Source of the DNA: Candidatus Anammoxibacter sp.
GTDB lineage: Bacteria; Planctomycetota; Brocadiia; Brocadiales; Anammoxibacteraceae
DNA length: 64,000 nucleotides
Direction: 5' to 3'
Assembly: GCA_021777105.1 (NCBI GenBank)
Contig: JAIQZQ010000012.1
Span: 1-64,000, forward strand
Position numbers and translations under genes: made by a program. Position 1 is the stretch's first letter. Each line of letters starts with the position of its first letter. A model generated the notes under the pieces. It worked only from the letters and a program-made list of their open reading frames with translations. It ran no database searches and had not been told where the DNA came from. Shown piece by piece: positions 6,699 to 17,057 of this stretch.

Positions 6699-9008
6699 TC
6701 ATGAATGCACCTCTTTGAGCAAATCCATGATCTCTGCGCTCACCTTATCCAAATCTGCGTCTATCTCTTTTAAATCTCGCGGTGGTTGATAGACGTAAAA
6801 ATGGCGATTAAATGGTATTTCATAACCCACAATGCCAATCTCCCGGTCTTTTTCATCTTTTTTGCCGGCGTCTATCCAGGCGTCGGGGACATGGGGTAGA
6901 ACCTCTTTGGCAAAGTATGTTTCGTTGAGTTTGTTAATCGGTTTTGATGGATTAAGGGCTACGTTTTCGTTATCACGGAGGTCGCCGTCAGCTTTGTATT
7001 CAACTACCTTGCCGCCTACCTTAAACAGACCGTAGACAGGATTGGCCTTGCCTTTATGGATTTTCTTGATGACTTTTTCTGCGTCAGGGTTTTTCCAACT
7101 GACCGCATCGGTTATCTGTTTTTTCTCTTTGGCTTCCATCTTAATACCTGTGGCATTAATGGCTTCGTCATAACCATTCATGTCGTCACACTGTTCCGTG
7201 CCAATGGCCTGTTGGAGCTGTTTGGCCTTTATCAATATCTGTTTCTGGTTTAACCAGGTTTTTATATCTAAAAGGTCTTTAATCTGTTTCTCTTTCAGCT
7301 CGTTAAAATGTTTTTTTACATGCGCGCGAATGTCGGTTTCATGTTCGCTTAATACTCCATAAAACTCACAATCAATATCATCTGACCATTTATTTCCATA
7401 TTCGGCATAGACCAATTTCATTGCGGCGTTTAAGGGTTTTGGGGCAAAGCGCAGTTCGGCAATGCGTTCAGCGCTAAACTGATATGATTCACGCAATGGT
7501 CGTTCAATGGTGATGCGGCGGTAGCCGAATTCATAAGAGTTAAATATTTTGCAGGCAAAGGTTTTTGGCTCTTCTGTTTTAGGGTTTTCCGATTGGCGGC
7601 CTCGGTTGCTTTTGGACTCAGCCGGTTTATCTAACTCACGGGCGTCAACCGCTTCAAAAGCTCCGAAACAGCGGGTGATGGCGGCAATGTCGTCATCATC
7701 CATCACATTGCGTTTAGAACCTAATGATTTACGCATTTTACCGCATAGGTTAACGCCGTTTATCAGTTGAACTTTGCCTTTGCGTTCTTTTGATTTCTTA
7801 TTCGACAAAATCCAAACATAGGTGGCGATGCCGGTGTTGTAAAACATATCAGTGGGCAGCGCCACAATAGCCTCTAATAGATCGGCTTCCAGAATATAAC
7901 GGCGTATCTCCGACTCGCCTGATCCGGCGCCGCCTGTAAACAGGGGCGAGCCGTTGAGAATAATGCCGATACGGGCGCCGCCTTCGGATGCGTCTCGCAA
8001 TTTACTGATCAGATGCAAAAGAAACAGCAGAGAGCCGTCGGATACACGGGGTAGACCGGGGCCAAAGCGGCCGTCAAAACCTTTGAGTTTGTTTTCATCT
8101 TTTATAGTCTGTTCAATCTTTTTCCAATCAACGCCAAAAGGGGGATTGGACAGCATGTAATCAAATTTCTCAGCATAAAGTTGGTCATTTGACAGGGTGT
8201 TGCCGAATTTGATCTTTGAGACGTCCTGCCCTTTGATCAACATATCCGCTTTACATATAGCGTAACTCTCAGGGTTAAGCTCCTGACCAAAAGGTTTCAT
8301 CACCGTTTGCGGGTTTAACTCATGCGCATATTCCATACCTGAAGAGAGGAAACCGCCGGTGCCTGCCGTGGGATCGTAAATGGTGCGTATAATGCCTGAT
8401 CCTGTTAAGGCTTCATCATCTTCCATAAACACAAGCGAGGTGGTAAGGCGCACAATATCGCGCGGGGTAAAGTGTTCACCCGCGGTTTCATTGGAGCTCT
8501 CAGCAAAACGGCGTATCAACTCTTCAAACACTAGGCCCATTTCATGGTTGGAGATAGCCTTGGGGCTTAAATCCATTGTCCTCACCTTTTGCGTCACCTT
8601 ATATAAAAGGTTGGCGTCGTTAAGTTGGGCGATAAACTCGCCAAACTTAAAGTATTCAAATATTTCGCGGGCGTCTTTGGAGAAACCCTGAATATAAGAT
8701 TCCAGATTATCCTTTATACCTGATTCGCCCAGTTTGGAGAGATCCATTTTAGAGATGTTATAAAACGATAACCCGCCGGTGGGGCGCAGCATTAGTTTTT
8801 CCACACCTTCTTCCGGCAAGTTTTTCTTTTTTACTTTTTCATATTCGGCCAATACCGCCTCTTTACTCTCCTCCAATACACCTTCAAGGCGGCGCAACAG
8901 AGTAAATGGCAATATAACACGGCCATATTGGCTCTGTTTAAAGTCGCCACGCAATAAATCAGCCAGTGACCAGATATATGCCGCCAGATTGTTAGTTGTT
9001 TGAGTCAT
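6699..9008 (-). CDS. hsdM: Type I restriction-modification methyltransferase subunit HsdM
   Basis: N6-adenine DNA methyltransferase of a type I system. From the N-terminus: the helical HsdM domain ([20 protein letters not shown]), SAM-binding motif [11 protein letters not shown] (about residues 212-221 from this start) and catalytic motif IV NPPF (about 288-291). A long C-terminal extension ends in a coiled stretch for HsdS contact. The product is about 769 residues, longer than the ~500 of many HsdMs, but long members exist. The start at 9008 (MTQTTNN) is chosen because AGGA precedes it; a longer frame begins at 9065 inside darG. It overlaps the darG 3' end by 17 bases, so darT-darG-hsdM look co-transcribed. 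Confidence 0.95.
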   Translation of the reverse strand: MTQTTNNLAAYIWSLADLLRGDFKQSQYGRVILPFTLLRRLEGVLEESKEAVLAEYEKVKKKNLPEEGVEKLMLRPTGGLSFYNISKMDLSKLGESGIKDNLESYIQGFSKDAREIFEYFKFGEFIAQLNDANLLYKVTQKVRTMDLSPKAISNHEMGLVFEELIRRFAESSNETAGEHFTPRDIVRLTTSLVFMEDDEALTGSGIIRTIYDPTAGTGGFLSSGMEYAHELNPQTVMKPFGQELNPESYAICKADMLIKGQDVSKIKFGNTLSNDQLYAEKFDYMLSNPPFGVDWKKIEQTIKDENKLKGFDGRFGPGLPRVSDGSLLFLLHLISKLRDASEGGARIGIILNGSPLFTGGAGSGESEIRRYILEADLLEAIVALPTDMFYNTGIATYVWILSNKKSKERKGKVQLINGVNLCGKMRKSLGSKRNVMDDDDIAAITRCFGAFEAVDARELDKPAESKSNRGRQSENPKTEEPKTFACKIFNSYEFGYRRITIERPLRESYQFSAERIAELRFAPKPLNAAMKLVYAEYGNKWSDDIDCEFYGVLSEHETDIRAHVKKHFNELKEKQIKDLLDIKTWLNQKQILIKAKQLQQAIGTEQCDDMNGYDEAINATGIKMEAKEKKQITDAVSWKNPDAEKVIKKIHKGKANPVYGLFKVGGKVVEYKADGDLRDNENVALNPSKPINKLNETYFAKEVLPHVPDAWIDAGKKDEKDREIGIVGYEIPFNRHFYVYQPPRDLKEIDADLDKVSAEIMDLLKEVHS

Positions 9009-10104
9009 TTCCTGATTTTTCCGTAGGAGGGGTAAAGGGCTTGCTATGCCCGCCATTTTTTTCAAGTTTATCTATCCAGCCTTTTTTGACCAGTCTTGCA
9101 GTAGCCACTGCAATTTGCCGCTGAGTAAATTGCCGCTTCCGGGCATTCCAGGCATATGTATGTTTTACCGCATCTTCCAGTGAATGAACATTTTCATTTT
9201 TGATCACCCAGTGTACCGTAGACAACAGCTCCATTCCAAATGGCGACTCAAAGCCTTCAACGAGTTCTGCGACTTTTTCAAATCGTTTGCGGGTTTGCTC
9301 ATGTTGTTTCAGGAAAGCTGTAGCATTCCGGATTGCGCCCGGTTCTAATTTAAGTTGTTTATCCGGCGCATCTCCGCCATCTGCATAGCCGGAAATCAAG
9401 TGACCTTCAATGGCGTTAAAGACATGGCGAAGATTCTCTGCATAGGGGCCGTAATGCGCTTGTTGATATTTGAGTCGCAAAGGCTCTCCGGCTTCCTGCA
9501 TAAAGTACATCAGTTTGTGAACCTCCAGCAGTGTTACAAACGGGTCAAGTAATCCATTTAAATAACGATTTATGAGCTCCACGAGCGCGGCTCGTCCGGC
9601 TGTCATCACAGGATGCCTACGATTATGTGTCATATTGTCCGCTTGCGGCGCGCCAACAGGTTCGTAAATTATAACCTGAACTTCTGTTAGCTGTTTTAAC
9701 GCGGTTTCAATGCGCGGCTTTACGTCCGCCCAATCCAACCCCCCTAATCCGCTGCCTAGAGGTGGAATAGCGATTGATTGAATGTTGTATTGGTGTATTA
9801 CTTCCACCAATGCTTTGAGTCCGGCTTTGATATCATCCATCCGGCTCTTGCCGCGCCAATGCCGTTTGGTGGGAAAATTGATGATGTAACGTGGGTTGAG
9901 CGTCAAACCTGTTTCATACACAAACATCCGACCTGCCTGAACTTCTTTGCGTTTACATGCCGCCGCATAGTTCTTGAAATTTTCCGGAAAGGCCTTTTTG
10001 AATTGTAGCGCAATACCGCGCCCCATCACGCCTACACAATTGACTGTGTTTATAAGGGCTTCAGCATCTTCTTTCAAAATATCGCCGTTTTTGTATTTTA
10101 TCAT
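8992..10104 (-). CDS. darG: DarG-like macro-domain antitoxin (DNA ADP-ribosylglycohydrolase)
   Basis: Residues 1-155 form a macro domain: [35 protein letters not shown] and the [13 protein letters not shown] loop for ADP-ribose. The remaining ~215 residues are a mostly helical domain, as in DarG, where the second domain binds the toxin. DarG removes ADP-ribose from thymidine in DNA and neutralises DarT. The start lies 16 bases after the darT stop with AAGGA upstream, and the 3' end overlaps hsdM. Length (370) fits DarG. Identity rests on domain order plus the DarT neighbour and is strong. Confidence 0.93.
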   Translation of the reverse strand: MIKYKNGDILKEDAEALINTVNCVGVMGRGIALQFKKAFPENFKNYAAACKRKEVQAGRMFVYETGLTLNPRYIINFPTKRHWRGKSRMDDIKAGLKALVEVIHQYNIQSIAIPPLGSGLGGLDWADVKPRIETALKQLTEVQVIIYEPVGAPQADNMTHNRRHPVMTAGRAALVELINRYLNGLLDPFVTLLEVHKLMYFMQEAGEPLRLKYQQAHYGPYAENLRHVFNAIEGHLISGYADGGDAPDKQLKLEPGAIRNATAFLKQHEQTRKRFEKVAELVEGFESPFGMELLSTVHWVIKNENVHSLEDAVKHTYAWNARKRQFTQRQIAVATARLVKKGWIDKLEKNGGHSKPFTPPTEKSGNDSNN

Positions 10105-10120
10105 TATTTAGTTATCCTTA

Positions 10121-10783
10121 TCAGTAATACCAGTTTGTTTTTATTTCAATTTGCGGGCAGTGACCATTAACCGGCAATGTGTTTAAAACCTGCTGAGAAA
10201 CCTCTGTTGAATATACGGCAATAAGCTCGACCAGTTGCCATGGGAAACCGTGCTCAAGCAGAAATTCGGCCTGTTTTCCTTCTTTGATTGAAGGGGCCAC
10301 ACCGCTGCCTCCCCACTTATTGGTATTGACGGCATCCCAGTTGATCCTATTTAATTCGGTAAGACTACAACTGTCTTCGAAAAAACGCGAACCTGCATTT
10401 GAAATGGTAAATGCCCAGCGTTGTTGGTTCTGTTCCGCCCATTTAACTGTAGCATTAAGATCCGCCACAAGGTGAATAATGGGGCTTTGTCCGCCATAAT
10501 ATGTCAACTCATGATGATTCCCCTGATAAATTAAGTAAAGCATTATGGAACGAGGGCAAAAGTAAAACGGCACACAATCGCCAACATGTAAATTTGGATG
10601 GCTTGTCAGGGTAAGTTCCTTAAGTCTTCGTTGCTTAATATGATTCATGCCTATGGTTGCGCTAGGCGTCGGTGAGCGTCGAACGATTTCAGCGTCACAC
10701 CACAGAGAGCCATCCTCAATAATCGACGATAATCTGTCTACATGCACAATATGGTATATCTTTGGTTGTTCCGGGACTTTCAC
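10121..10783 (-). CDS. darT: DarT-like toxin, thymidine-specific DNA ADP-ribosyltransferase
   Basis: The 220-residue product matches the DarT (DUF4433) family: IYHIVHVDRLSSIIEDG near the N-terminus for NAD binding, KQRRLKEL (R52/R53) and HVGDCVPFYFCPRSIMLY. The catalytic Glu lies in KQAEFLLEHGFPW (E173). DarT uses NAD+ to modify thymidines in single-stranded DNA and is known as a phage-defence toxin. The start is GTG with GGAGG seven bases upstream. It is the first gene of the darT-darG-hsdM-hsdS transcription unit and has a near-consensus promoter at 10839-10867. Confidence 0.94.
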   Translation of the reverse strand: MKVPEQPKIYHIVHVDRLSSIIEDGSLWCDAEIVRRSPTPSATIGMNHIKQRRLKELTLTSHPNLHVGDCVPFYFCPRSIMLYLIYQGNHHELTYYGGQSPIIHLVADLNATVKWAEQNQQRWAFTISNAGSRFFEDSCSLTELNRINWDAVNTNKWGGSGVAPSIKEGKQAEFLLEHGFPWQLVELIAVYSTEVSQQVLNTLPVNGHCPQIEIKTNWYY

Positions 10784-10813
10784 TCCTCAGCCTCCACAGC
10801 TTATCATCTTAAA

Positions 10814-10829
10814 AGGCATTGCATTGCCT
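10814..10829. promoter_or_regulatory. Short palindrome in the darT leader, possible operator
   Basis: AGGCATTGCATTGCCT is a near-perfect palindrome placed between the predicted -10 box and the darT start, where an autoregulator could bind. Inferred only. Confidence 0.3.
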
Positions 10830-10838
10830 ATCATATTA

Positions 10839-10867
10839 AATATAGCATAACATTTTATATAGGACAA
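10839..10867 (-). promoter_or_regulatory. Predicted sigma70 promoter of darT-darG-hsd
   Basis: On the minus strand TTGTCC (10867-10862) and TATATT (10844-10839) are separated by exactly 17 bases, about 55 bases upstream of the darT GTG. Confidence 0.6.
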
Positions 10868-10921
10868 TAATGTAAAACAAGACAAATCCAGACAGAATTT
10901 AATGCTCCTGACCCGGATAAG

Positions 10922-10968
10922 ACGTGGGATGGGCAAAGGCCTTGCCGTGTCCTTTCCGCGCTCATCAT
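10922..10968 (+). repeat. Degenerate REP 9, last copy before glgC
   Basis: GACGTGGGATGGGCAAAGGC...CTCATCATTATT keeps the outer bases of the REP consensus with an expanded loop. No REP is seen to the right of this point in the window. Confidence 0.55.
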
Positions 10969-11044
10969 TATTATTAAAAAAAATTAAATATTAATCGGCA
11001 AAATACGCATTTTAAGAGATAATAAGGTAAAGGGTTTTGCGATT

Positions 11045-12421
11045 ATGAATAGAACTTTAACTATTATATTGGCCGGGGGCAAGGGGCAGAGGCTATATCC
11101 TATTTCAAAGGAGCGGGCTAAGCCTTCGCTTCCGTTTGGCGGAAAATACCTCATTATTGACTTTGTGCTCAGTAATTTCATAAATTCCGGTTTTTTTAAG
11201 ATAAAAATATTGACTCAGTTTCGGTCTGAGTCTCTTTCACGCCATATTACGCACGCCTATAATATATCGCCGATTTTAGACCACCAGATAGAGACTGTGC
11301 CGCCGCAAATGAAGACGGGCAAGAGTTTGTATAAGGGGAGCGCGGACGCGGTTTTTCAAAATATTGACCTGATAAATGAGAGATGCTTTGATAATGTGTG
11401 CGTTTTTTGCGCAGATCAGATTTTTAGAATGGACATCCGTCAATTACACGCATACCACGAGGCTAAAAAAGCCGACGCAACAATAATTGTAGCTCCTGTT
11501 TCAATTAAACACGCCAATCGCTTTACAGTGGTGGAAGTAGACGACGATTGGAAAATTATTGGCTATAGAGACCGGCCTCAAGACCCTAAACCTATTCCCG
11601 GTTATCCTGATTACGCCCTTATATCCATGGGCAACAATATTTTTAACACGGGAGTTCTGCTTGAAAGTGTAAAAAAGGACAGCTTGCGGGACGATTCCGG
11701 CCACGATTTCAGCAAAGATGTTATTCCGGGAATGATTAGGGATTGCAATGTTTATGCTTATAACTTTATGGACAACGATGTGCCGGGAGCCCCGGAACAG
11801 GAGTGCGGATATTGGAGAACTATAGAAAATGTTGATTCGTATTGGTGGTCAAATATGGATATTGTTTCAGTTGAACGGCATTTTAACCTTTACAATCAAA
11901 GCTGGCCGGTGCGGACATATTGCTATCCGCTGCCTCCGGCAAGAATTTCGTTTGCGAATCATGACGGCGCAATTTGCAGAGGTGAGATTGCAAATTCCAT
12001 AATATCGGAAGGTTGCGAGATAAACGGCGGTTTTGTGAACCAATGTATTCTTTCGCCGTTAGTTAAAATAGGTGAAATCGCAAGGGTTTCCGAATCTATT
12101 TTAATGAAAGGCGCAAATATTGGGCGAAACGCAATGGTTAAAAGGGCGATAATTGACGAGTTTGTGAGAATACCTCCGGGAATGAAGATAGGGTATAATT
12201 TAAAAGAGGATAAGAAAAACTTCTATGTTTCGCCGGCTGGAGTAGTTGTTGTGGATAGGAACTCTGATTTTGATACCCAAAATAAAGAATACTGTTTATT
12301 AGACAAGCGATTTATGTTAAAAAAGGACACTAAGGATTCAGATAATCAAAAAAAAACTAAAAAGGCTTCATTCAACAGCAAAATAACGGCAAACACAAGG
12401 CATGCGTTGAGTCATGTTTAA
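11045..12421 (+). CDS. glgC: Glucose-1-phosphate adenylyltransferase (ADP-glucose pyrophosphorylase)
   Basis: Makes ADP-glucose from glucose-1-phosphate and ATP, the committed step of bacterial glycogen synthesis. The N-terminal nucleotidyltransferase fold shows LAGGKGQRLYPISKERAKPS and PFGGKYLIIDFVLSN. The C-terminal half is a left-handed beta-helix (hexapeptide-like IGEIARVSESILMKGANIG). At 458 residues it is about 40 longer than common GlgCs because of a Lys/Ser-rich tail after about residue 415 (KKDTKDSDNQKKTKK). The partner genes glgA and glgB are 33 kb away on the right. The next gene is a stress protein 55 bases downstream. Confidence 0.95.
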   Translation: MNRTLTIILAGGKGQRLYPISKERAKPSLPFGGKYLIIDFVLSNFINSGFFKIKILTQFRSESLSRHITHAYNISPILDHQIETVPPQMKTGKSLYKGSADAVFQNIDLINERCFDNVCVFCADQIFRMDIRQLHAYHEAKKADATIIVAPVSIKHANRFTVVEVDDDWKIIGYRDRPQDPKPIPGYPDYALISMGNNIFNTGVLLESVKKDSLRDDSGHDFSKDVIPGMIRDCNVYAYNFMDNDVPGAPEQECGYWRTIENVDSYWWSNMDIVSVERHFNLYNQSWPVRTYCYPLPPARISFANHDGAICRGEIANSIISEGCEINGGFVNQCILSPLVKIGEIARVSESILMKGANIGRNAMVKRAIIDEFVRIPPGMKIGYNLKEDKKNFYVSPAGVVVVDRNSDFDTQNKEYCLLDKRFMLKKDTKDSDNQKKTKKASFNSKITANTRHALSHV

Positions 12422-12476
12422 TATTGTGTTAAAAATTTATAATTACACTGATTAAAACAAAAAAAGGATTGCGGAA

Positions 12477-13316
12477 ATGTTAAAAAAGATATTGGTTCCA
12501 ACAGACGGCTACAAATCAAGCCTTATTTCAGTAGACTACGCTATTGATATAGCTAAACTTTTCGATTCGGAGATTACCGGGCTCTCTGTTATTGATATCA
12601 AAAGATTGCGCGGGCCTTTTATTCATGATTTAGGGACAACATTCGGCGGCATGGTTCCATGCGGCAATTTTATGGAAACTGTTTCCAGTATGCTTCAAAC
12701 AGCCGCGGATGCGGCGTTAACACAACTTGAAGAAAAATGCAAAGAGAACGGGGTTAAATATAAACTTAAAAAGGAAACAGGCGTAATAACTAAAGAGATT
12801 GCGAATCAGGCTATTGAAGCCGATCTTATTGCAATGGGCAAAACAGGCGAGCACACAGAGTGGTCGGACCAGCTGCTGGGCTCTAATGTGGAGGCTGTTG
12901 TAAGGCAAACTCATAAACCGGTTTTGGTGGCTTCCGAGACTCTTGTGAAGCCGACAAAAATATTAGTGGCGTACGACGGCAGCGAATACGCGGACAAAGC
13001 GTTGAACATCGGCGCGGAAATTGACGCTAAGATGGAGAAACCTATGACGCTTCTAACCGTGAACGACGATGAAAAAAAGGCCGCCGACATTGTGGCGAAA
13101 GGAGCTGAAATACTTAAGCCGCGCAATGTTGAGTTTGACACTATTATTGAAAAGGGAGACCCTGCTATCGTTATTTTTGACAAATATATGCAGGGCCATT
13201 ATAATATGCTCGTTATGGGGGCGTATGGCCATTCAAAAATAAGGGAGCTTGTTATCGGAAGCACAACCGCGCAATTAATGCGGAAAATTGACTGCCCAAT
13301 GTTGATAAGCCGATGA
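12477..13316 (+). CDS. Universal stress protein with two Usp domains
   Basis: The 279-residue product is two Usp folds in tandem. The first begins KKILVPTDGYKSS and ends near residue 155 (KPVLVASE). The second begins KILVAYDGSEYADKAL and carries the ATP-binding signature G-x2-G-x9-G-S/T (GAYGHSKIRELVIGSTT), followed by CPMLISR. The first domain has a less typical insert (FGGMVPCGNFMETVS). Such proteins are ATP-binding cytoplasmic stress factors. The gene follows glgC with its own AAGGA site and ends before a strong terminator, so glgC-usp may be one operon. Confidence 0.92.
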   Translation: MLKKILVPTDGYKSSLISVDYAIDIAKLFDSEITGLSVIDIKRLRGPFIHDLGTTFGGMVPCGNFMETVSSMLQTAADAALTQLEEKCKENGVKYKLKKETGVITKEIANQAIEADLIAMGKTGEHTEWSDQLLGSNVEAVVRQTHKPVLVASETLVKPTKILVAYDGSEYADKALNIGAEIDAKMEKPMTLLTVNDDEKKAADIVAKGAEILKPRNVEFDTIIEKGDPAIVIFDKYMQGHYNMLVMGAYGHSKIRELVIGSTTAQLMRKIDCPMLISR

Positions 13317-13385
13317 TTGAAAGTGGAGCTGGGTCGCCGACGCAATCTGTTTTTACAAATAAACGCTGTATTTTTCAGGATTTTT

Positions 13386-13415
13386 AAAAGCCTTGCTTTT
13401 TGCAAGGCTTTTTTT
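13386..13415 (+). terminator. Rho-independent terminator after the glgC-usp unit
   Basis: A perfect stem AAGCCTTGC / GCAAGGCTT with a T loop is followed by a run of T. Confidence 0.9.
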
Positions 13416-13439
13416 ATATAGACACAATTTAAGGCATTA

Positions 13440-16400
13440 ATGAATGTTATGGATAAAATAATCACAAACAATGGCCACGAGCTTTATATTGACAAACGGC
13501 AATTGGAAGGACGCGCTGAAATAGAGTTTCAGATAAAAGGCGGAGAGGAGTGCGTTTTGCACTGGGGCTTTTGTAGCAATCAGGATTCTACGTGGCATAT
13601 GCCGCCAAAAGCATTTTGGTCGATAGACTCTCAACCACATGGCGACACCGCGGTTCAGACACGTTTTACGCCCGTTGCCGGCAAACGCAAGGCTGTTATA
13701 ACTATAAATAACGACGCGCCGTTTCCAAAAATGGTCTTTGCGCTTTTTTACCCCGGCAAAAACATATGGGATAACAACAACGGCAGGAACTATTACGTTG
13801 AAATTCAAAGGCCGGCAATAAATGAACCAAATCTTGACAACATCCTTAAAGAAGCGACAAAAGGAAAAGAGGTATCTTTTGAACATCGGTTTAATCTGGA
13901 TGGAGGCATGCAACTTGCCGTGGCCGTGGCAAAATGCAACAATGTTTACAATGCCGTTCTTGTATCAAACATTTCAAGCCCGCTTATTTTGCATTGGGGT
14001 GTGGCAATGCGAACGCAATATGAGTGGGCGCTTCCGCATTCGTCAATATTGCCGGCGGGTTCCGAGATTTTGGCCGGAGCCGCGGCGCAAACTCTATTTA
14101 CGAATAGAGACGGGGTCAGCAGATTAGAGCTTGTGTTTAGCGGTGATAATAAGCCGTTGCGTGTTCAGTTTATTTTAAAACTGGTTGAATCCGGGCTCTG
14201 GTTAAAAGACGCTGGGAAAAACTTCAGCATTCCCATTGCCGCGCCTTTAAACAAAAACGGTCATTTGGATTCGGCGGAGCTTTCAGCTCTTGCGGATGAG
14301 ATTATAGATTTTGAGATGGGCGGAAATTCAGTGACGCTTATGCACAGGTTCAATCTATGCCACGACTTGTTGGACAGGTTTTGCGGCTGCCGCGAAGGGT
14401 TGACCATGATTTATGTGTGGATGCGGTTTTCAGCTATCAGGCAACTTGACTGGCAACGCAATTACAATACTCAGCCTAAGGAGCTAAGCCATGCGCAGGA
14501 TAGGTTGACGTTAAAGATTGCGGACTTGTATATAAACAGCCAACCTGAGGGCAGGGAGTTGCTGCGGTTAATTATTGCCGCGCTTGGGCGTGGCGGCGAC
14601 GGACAACGGATACGCGACGACATCCTCCATATTATGCATCGGCATCACATTAAAGAGGTCTCCGGCCACTTTATGGAAGAGTGGCACCAGAAACTGCACA
14701 ACAACACTACGCCTGACGATGTGGTTATTTGTCGCGGGTATCTGGAATTTTTAAAAAGTAACGGAGACCTTGGACTTTTTTACAAAATCCTTAATGACGA
14801 AGGGGTGACAAAAGAGCGTCTTGCAAGTTTTGAGCGCCCGATTGTCACGCCGCCTGATTTTGTGCCGCATATAAAAGATGGTTTAATTTATGATTTTGAG
14901 AACTATTTAAAGCTGTTAAAGTCTGTTCATTCCGGCGCGGATTTGGAGACGTCGATTAACGCCGCAAGAGACCTGTTGGACGGCGGCACGGTAGATTTGC
15001 TTAACAATATCCATAGCTTTCACGACTGTAATAAAGAGGCGGCAATGAATTTGGCCTCTATGGTTGTTGACGCTCGCAAACGTGTGGCGGCAAAATTAGA
15101 TAGTTGCGGTGAAAGGGGGCAGGCGAGATCGTTTATTTATCTGGACCTTGCGTTGGAGGAGTTTTTCAGGGTTATTATTGAACGCAATTTGCATCTTGGT
15201 TTTGAGGGCGGCCAATTGGTTGAATTAATAGGTTTTGGTCTTGAAAACGCGCGGTTTGCCCAAAATGATGATGAGTTTGCTGATTGTTTTGCGCATTGGG
15301 GTGTAGTTAAAGATATGCCGCTTTTTGAACATGATTGGGCTTTGCGCGCAAGGAGCATATTGGACAGGGTTGAGCGCCTGTCTAGCGCGTTTATAGATAA
15401 CTACTATCAATTGTTGCAACCAAAAGCCGAGTTTCTTGGCGGCGCGTTTAACGCCGAGGCCTGGACAATTAGCCTGTTTAGCGAAGAGATTGTCAGGGGG
15501 ATGCCGGCGTTTGTCATATCGCAGCTTATGCGCCAAATGGATCCAGTTCTGCGCAAGGCGGCCAACTTGGGCAATTGGCAGATAATTAGCCGCGCGGAAC
15601 CATATGGACGGCTGGAAATAGTGGATAATCTTGAGGCTGTTCAGGAAAAGAGATATGATCTCCCAACCGTTATTGTGGCCGGCAAAGTCAACGGCAACGA
15701 AGAAGCTCCTGAAAACGTCAAAGCGGTAATTACAAGCGACACGATTGACATAGTGTCGCATGTGGCTGTTAGGGCGCGAAACGCTGGCGTCCTTTTTGCG
15801 ACATGTTATGATCATGAAATTATTAAGAGCCTAAAATCATTAAATGGAAGTTTTATAGATTTAACAATAGATATGTCCGGCAATGTGGAGTTTGAGAAGC
15901 GAGATGAAAAGCCGGATAAAGAGACGTTTGCAAAAGCTAAAACTATAAATCGTAAATTTACATCAATAGAATCACTCGGTTTTGCCGGATACGCAATTGC
16001 TGAAAAAGATTTTAAGGCAGGCCTGGTGGGATGCAAATCAATAAACATTGCGAGCCTTCGCAGGGCTCTTCCCGATTGGATTAACGCTCCAAACTCCGTG
16101 GCGATTCCATTCGGCTCTTTTGAAAAGATATTAAACTCAGATAAAAACAAAACCGTTGCTAAACAATACAAAGGGCTTGCGGATAATATTGCAGACAATG
16201 AAAACACTGCAAAAGGACTTGCGGAATTACGCAAATCTATTTTAGAGCTTGAGGTCGATAATGAGTTGTTAACATGTTTGCGCGGCATTATGAAAGATGC
16301 CATGATTGAATTCCCGGAAGATTCGGGGCCGGCTTGGGAATGCATTAAACAGGTTTGGGCCTCTAAATGGAATGATAGGGCATATTTGAGCCGCAATAAT

Positions 16401-16943
16401 AACGGCTTGCCGCATGGAGAGCTTTTTATGGCCGTGCTTATACAACATGTTGTAAACGCTGATTACGCTTTTGTGATCCATACGGCTAATCCATTTTCAG
16501 GAGATAAAAACGAACTATATGCCGAGGTTGTTCCCGGACTGGGGGAGACTTTGGTAGGCAATTATCCGGGCAGGGCGCTTGGTTTTACTGCGGTAAAATC
16601 GGCGCTTGAGCCGAAATTGTTGTCGTTTTCCGGCAAAAGCGTTGGGCTTTTTGGCGACGGCCTTATTTTCAGATCAGATTCCAACGGTGAAGATTTGGAG
16701 GGATACGCCGGCGCCGGGCTATACGACAGCGTAATGTTACGCGAACCTCGCGAAATAAAATTAAAATACACAAAAGACCCGCTGATTCAGGATGAAAGTT
16801 TCAGAAATGAGCTTTTAACAAATATAAGCAAAATTGGGGTTGAGGTTGAAAACATTTGCCAAGACGTCCCGCAGGATATTGAAGGCGTATTTTCCAAAGG
16901 CCGATACTATGTAGTGCAGACGCGCTGCCAGGTTGGAACTTAG
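13440..16943 (+). CDS. Plant-type alpha-glucan, water dikinase (GWD)
   Basis: Transfers the beta-phosphate of ATP to glucosyl residues of alpha-glucan. Residues ~1-260 hold two starch-binding CBM45-like repeats (VLHWGF and LILHWGVAMRTQYEWALP). The middle carries the GWD hallmark MEEWHQKLHNNTTPDDVVICRGYL. The phosphohistidine domain has SHVAVRARNAGV with catalytic His774. The C-terminal nucleotide-binding domain shows WNDRAYLSR and IFRSDSNGEDLEGYAGAGLYDS and ends VVQTRCQV. At 1167 residues and with no frame breaks it has the architecture of chloroplast GWD1, a little shorter. AAGG lies five bases before the start. Its place after glgC and before a GH13 enzyme supports a role in storage-glucan turnover. 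Bacterial members are uncommon in my knowledge. Confidence 0.92.
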   Translation: MNVMDKIITNNGHELYIDKRQLEGRAEIEFQIKGGEECVLHWGFCSNQDSTWHMPPKAFWSIDSQPHGDTAVQTRFTPVAGKRKAVITINNDAPFPKMVFALFYPGKNIWDNNNGRNYYVEIQRPAINEPNLDNILKEATKGKEVSFEHRFNLDGGMQLAVAVAKCNNVYNAVLVSNISSPLILHWGVAMRTQYEWALPHSSILPAGSEILAGAAAQTLFTNRDGVSRLELVFSGDNKPLRVQFILKLVESGLWLKDAGKNFSIPIAAPLNKNGHLDSAELSALADEIIDFEMGGNSVTLMHRFNLCHDLLDRFCGCREGLTMIYVWMRFSAIRQLDWQRNYNTQPKELSHAQDRLTLKIADLYINSQPEGRELLRLIIAALGRGGDGQRIRDDILHIMHRHHIKEVSGHFMEEWHQKLHNNTTPDDVVICRGYLEFLKSNGDLGLFYKILNDEGVTKERLASFERPIVTPPDFVPHIKDGLIYDFENYLKLLKSVHSGADLETSINAARDLLDGGTVDLLNNIHSFHDCNKEAAMNLASMVVDARKRVAAKLDSCGERGQARSFIYLDLALEEFFRVIIERNLHLGFEGGQLVELIGFGLENARFAQNDDEFADCFAHWGVVKDMPLFEHDWALRARSILDRVERLSSAFIDNYYQLLQPKAEFLGGAFNAEAWTISLFSEEIVRGMPAFVISQLMRQMDPVLRKAANLGNWQIISRAEPYGRLEIVDNLEAVQEKRYDLPTVIVAGKVNGNEEAPENVKAVITSDTIDIVSHVAVRARNAGVLFATCYDHEIIKSLKSLNGSFIDLTIDMSGNVEFEKRDEKPDKETFAKAKTINRKFTSIESLGFAGYAIAEKDFKAGLVGCKSINIASLRRALPDWINAPNSVAIPFGSFEKILNSDKNKTVAKQYKGLADNIADNENTAKGLAELRKSILELEVDNELLTCLRGIMKDAMIEFPEDSGPAWECIKQVWASKWNDRAYLSRNNNGLPHGELFMAVLIQHVVNADYAFVIHTANPFSGDKNELYAEVVPGLGETLVGNYPGRALGFTAVKSALEPKLLSFSGKSVGLFGDGLIFRSDSNGEDLEGYAGAGLYDSVMLREPREIKLKYTKDPLIQDESFRNELLTNISKIGVEVENICQDVPQDIEGVFSKGRYYVVQTRCQVGT

Positions 16944-17057
16944 GCCGCGGCGGAAAACAGCGTTATATTGACTTGATATTCTCGGCTCTAACCTGTTAAT
17001 ATAAGTTATATTATTAAAAAACAGAACGTCGTTACATTTATAAAAATAGGGGCGATA

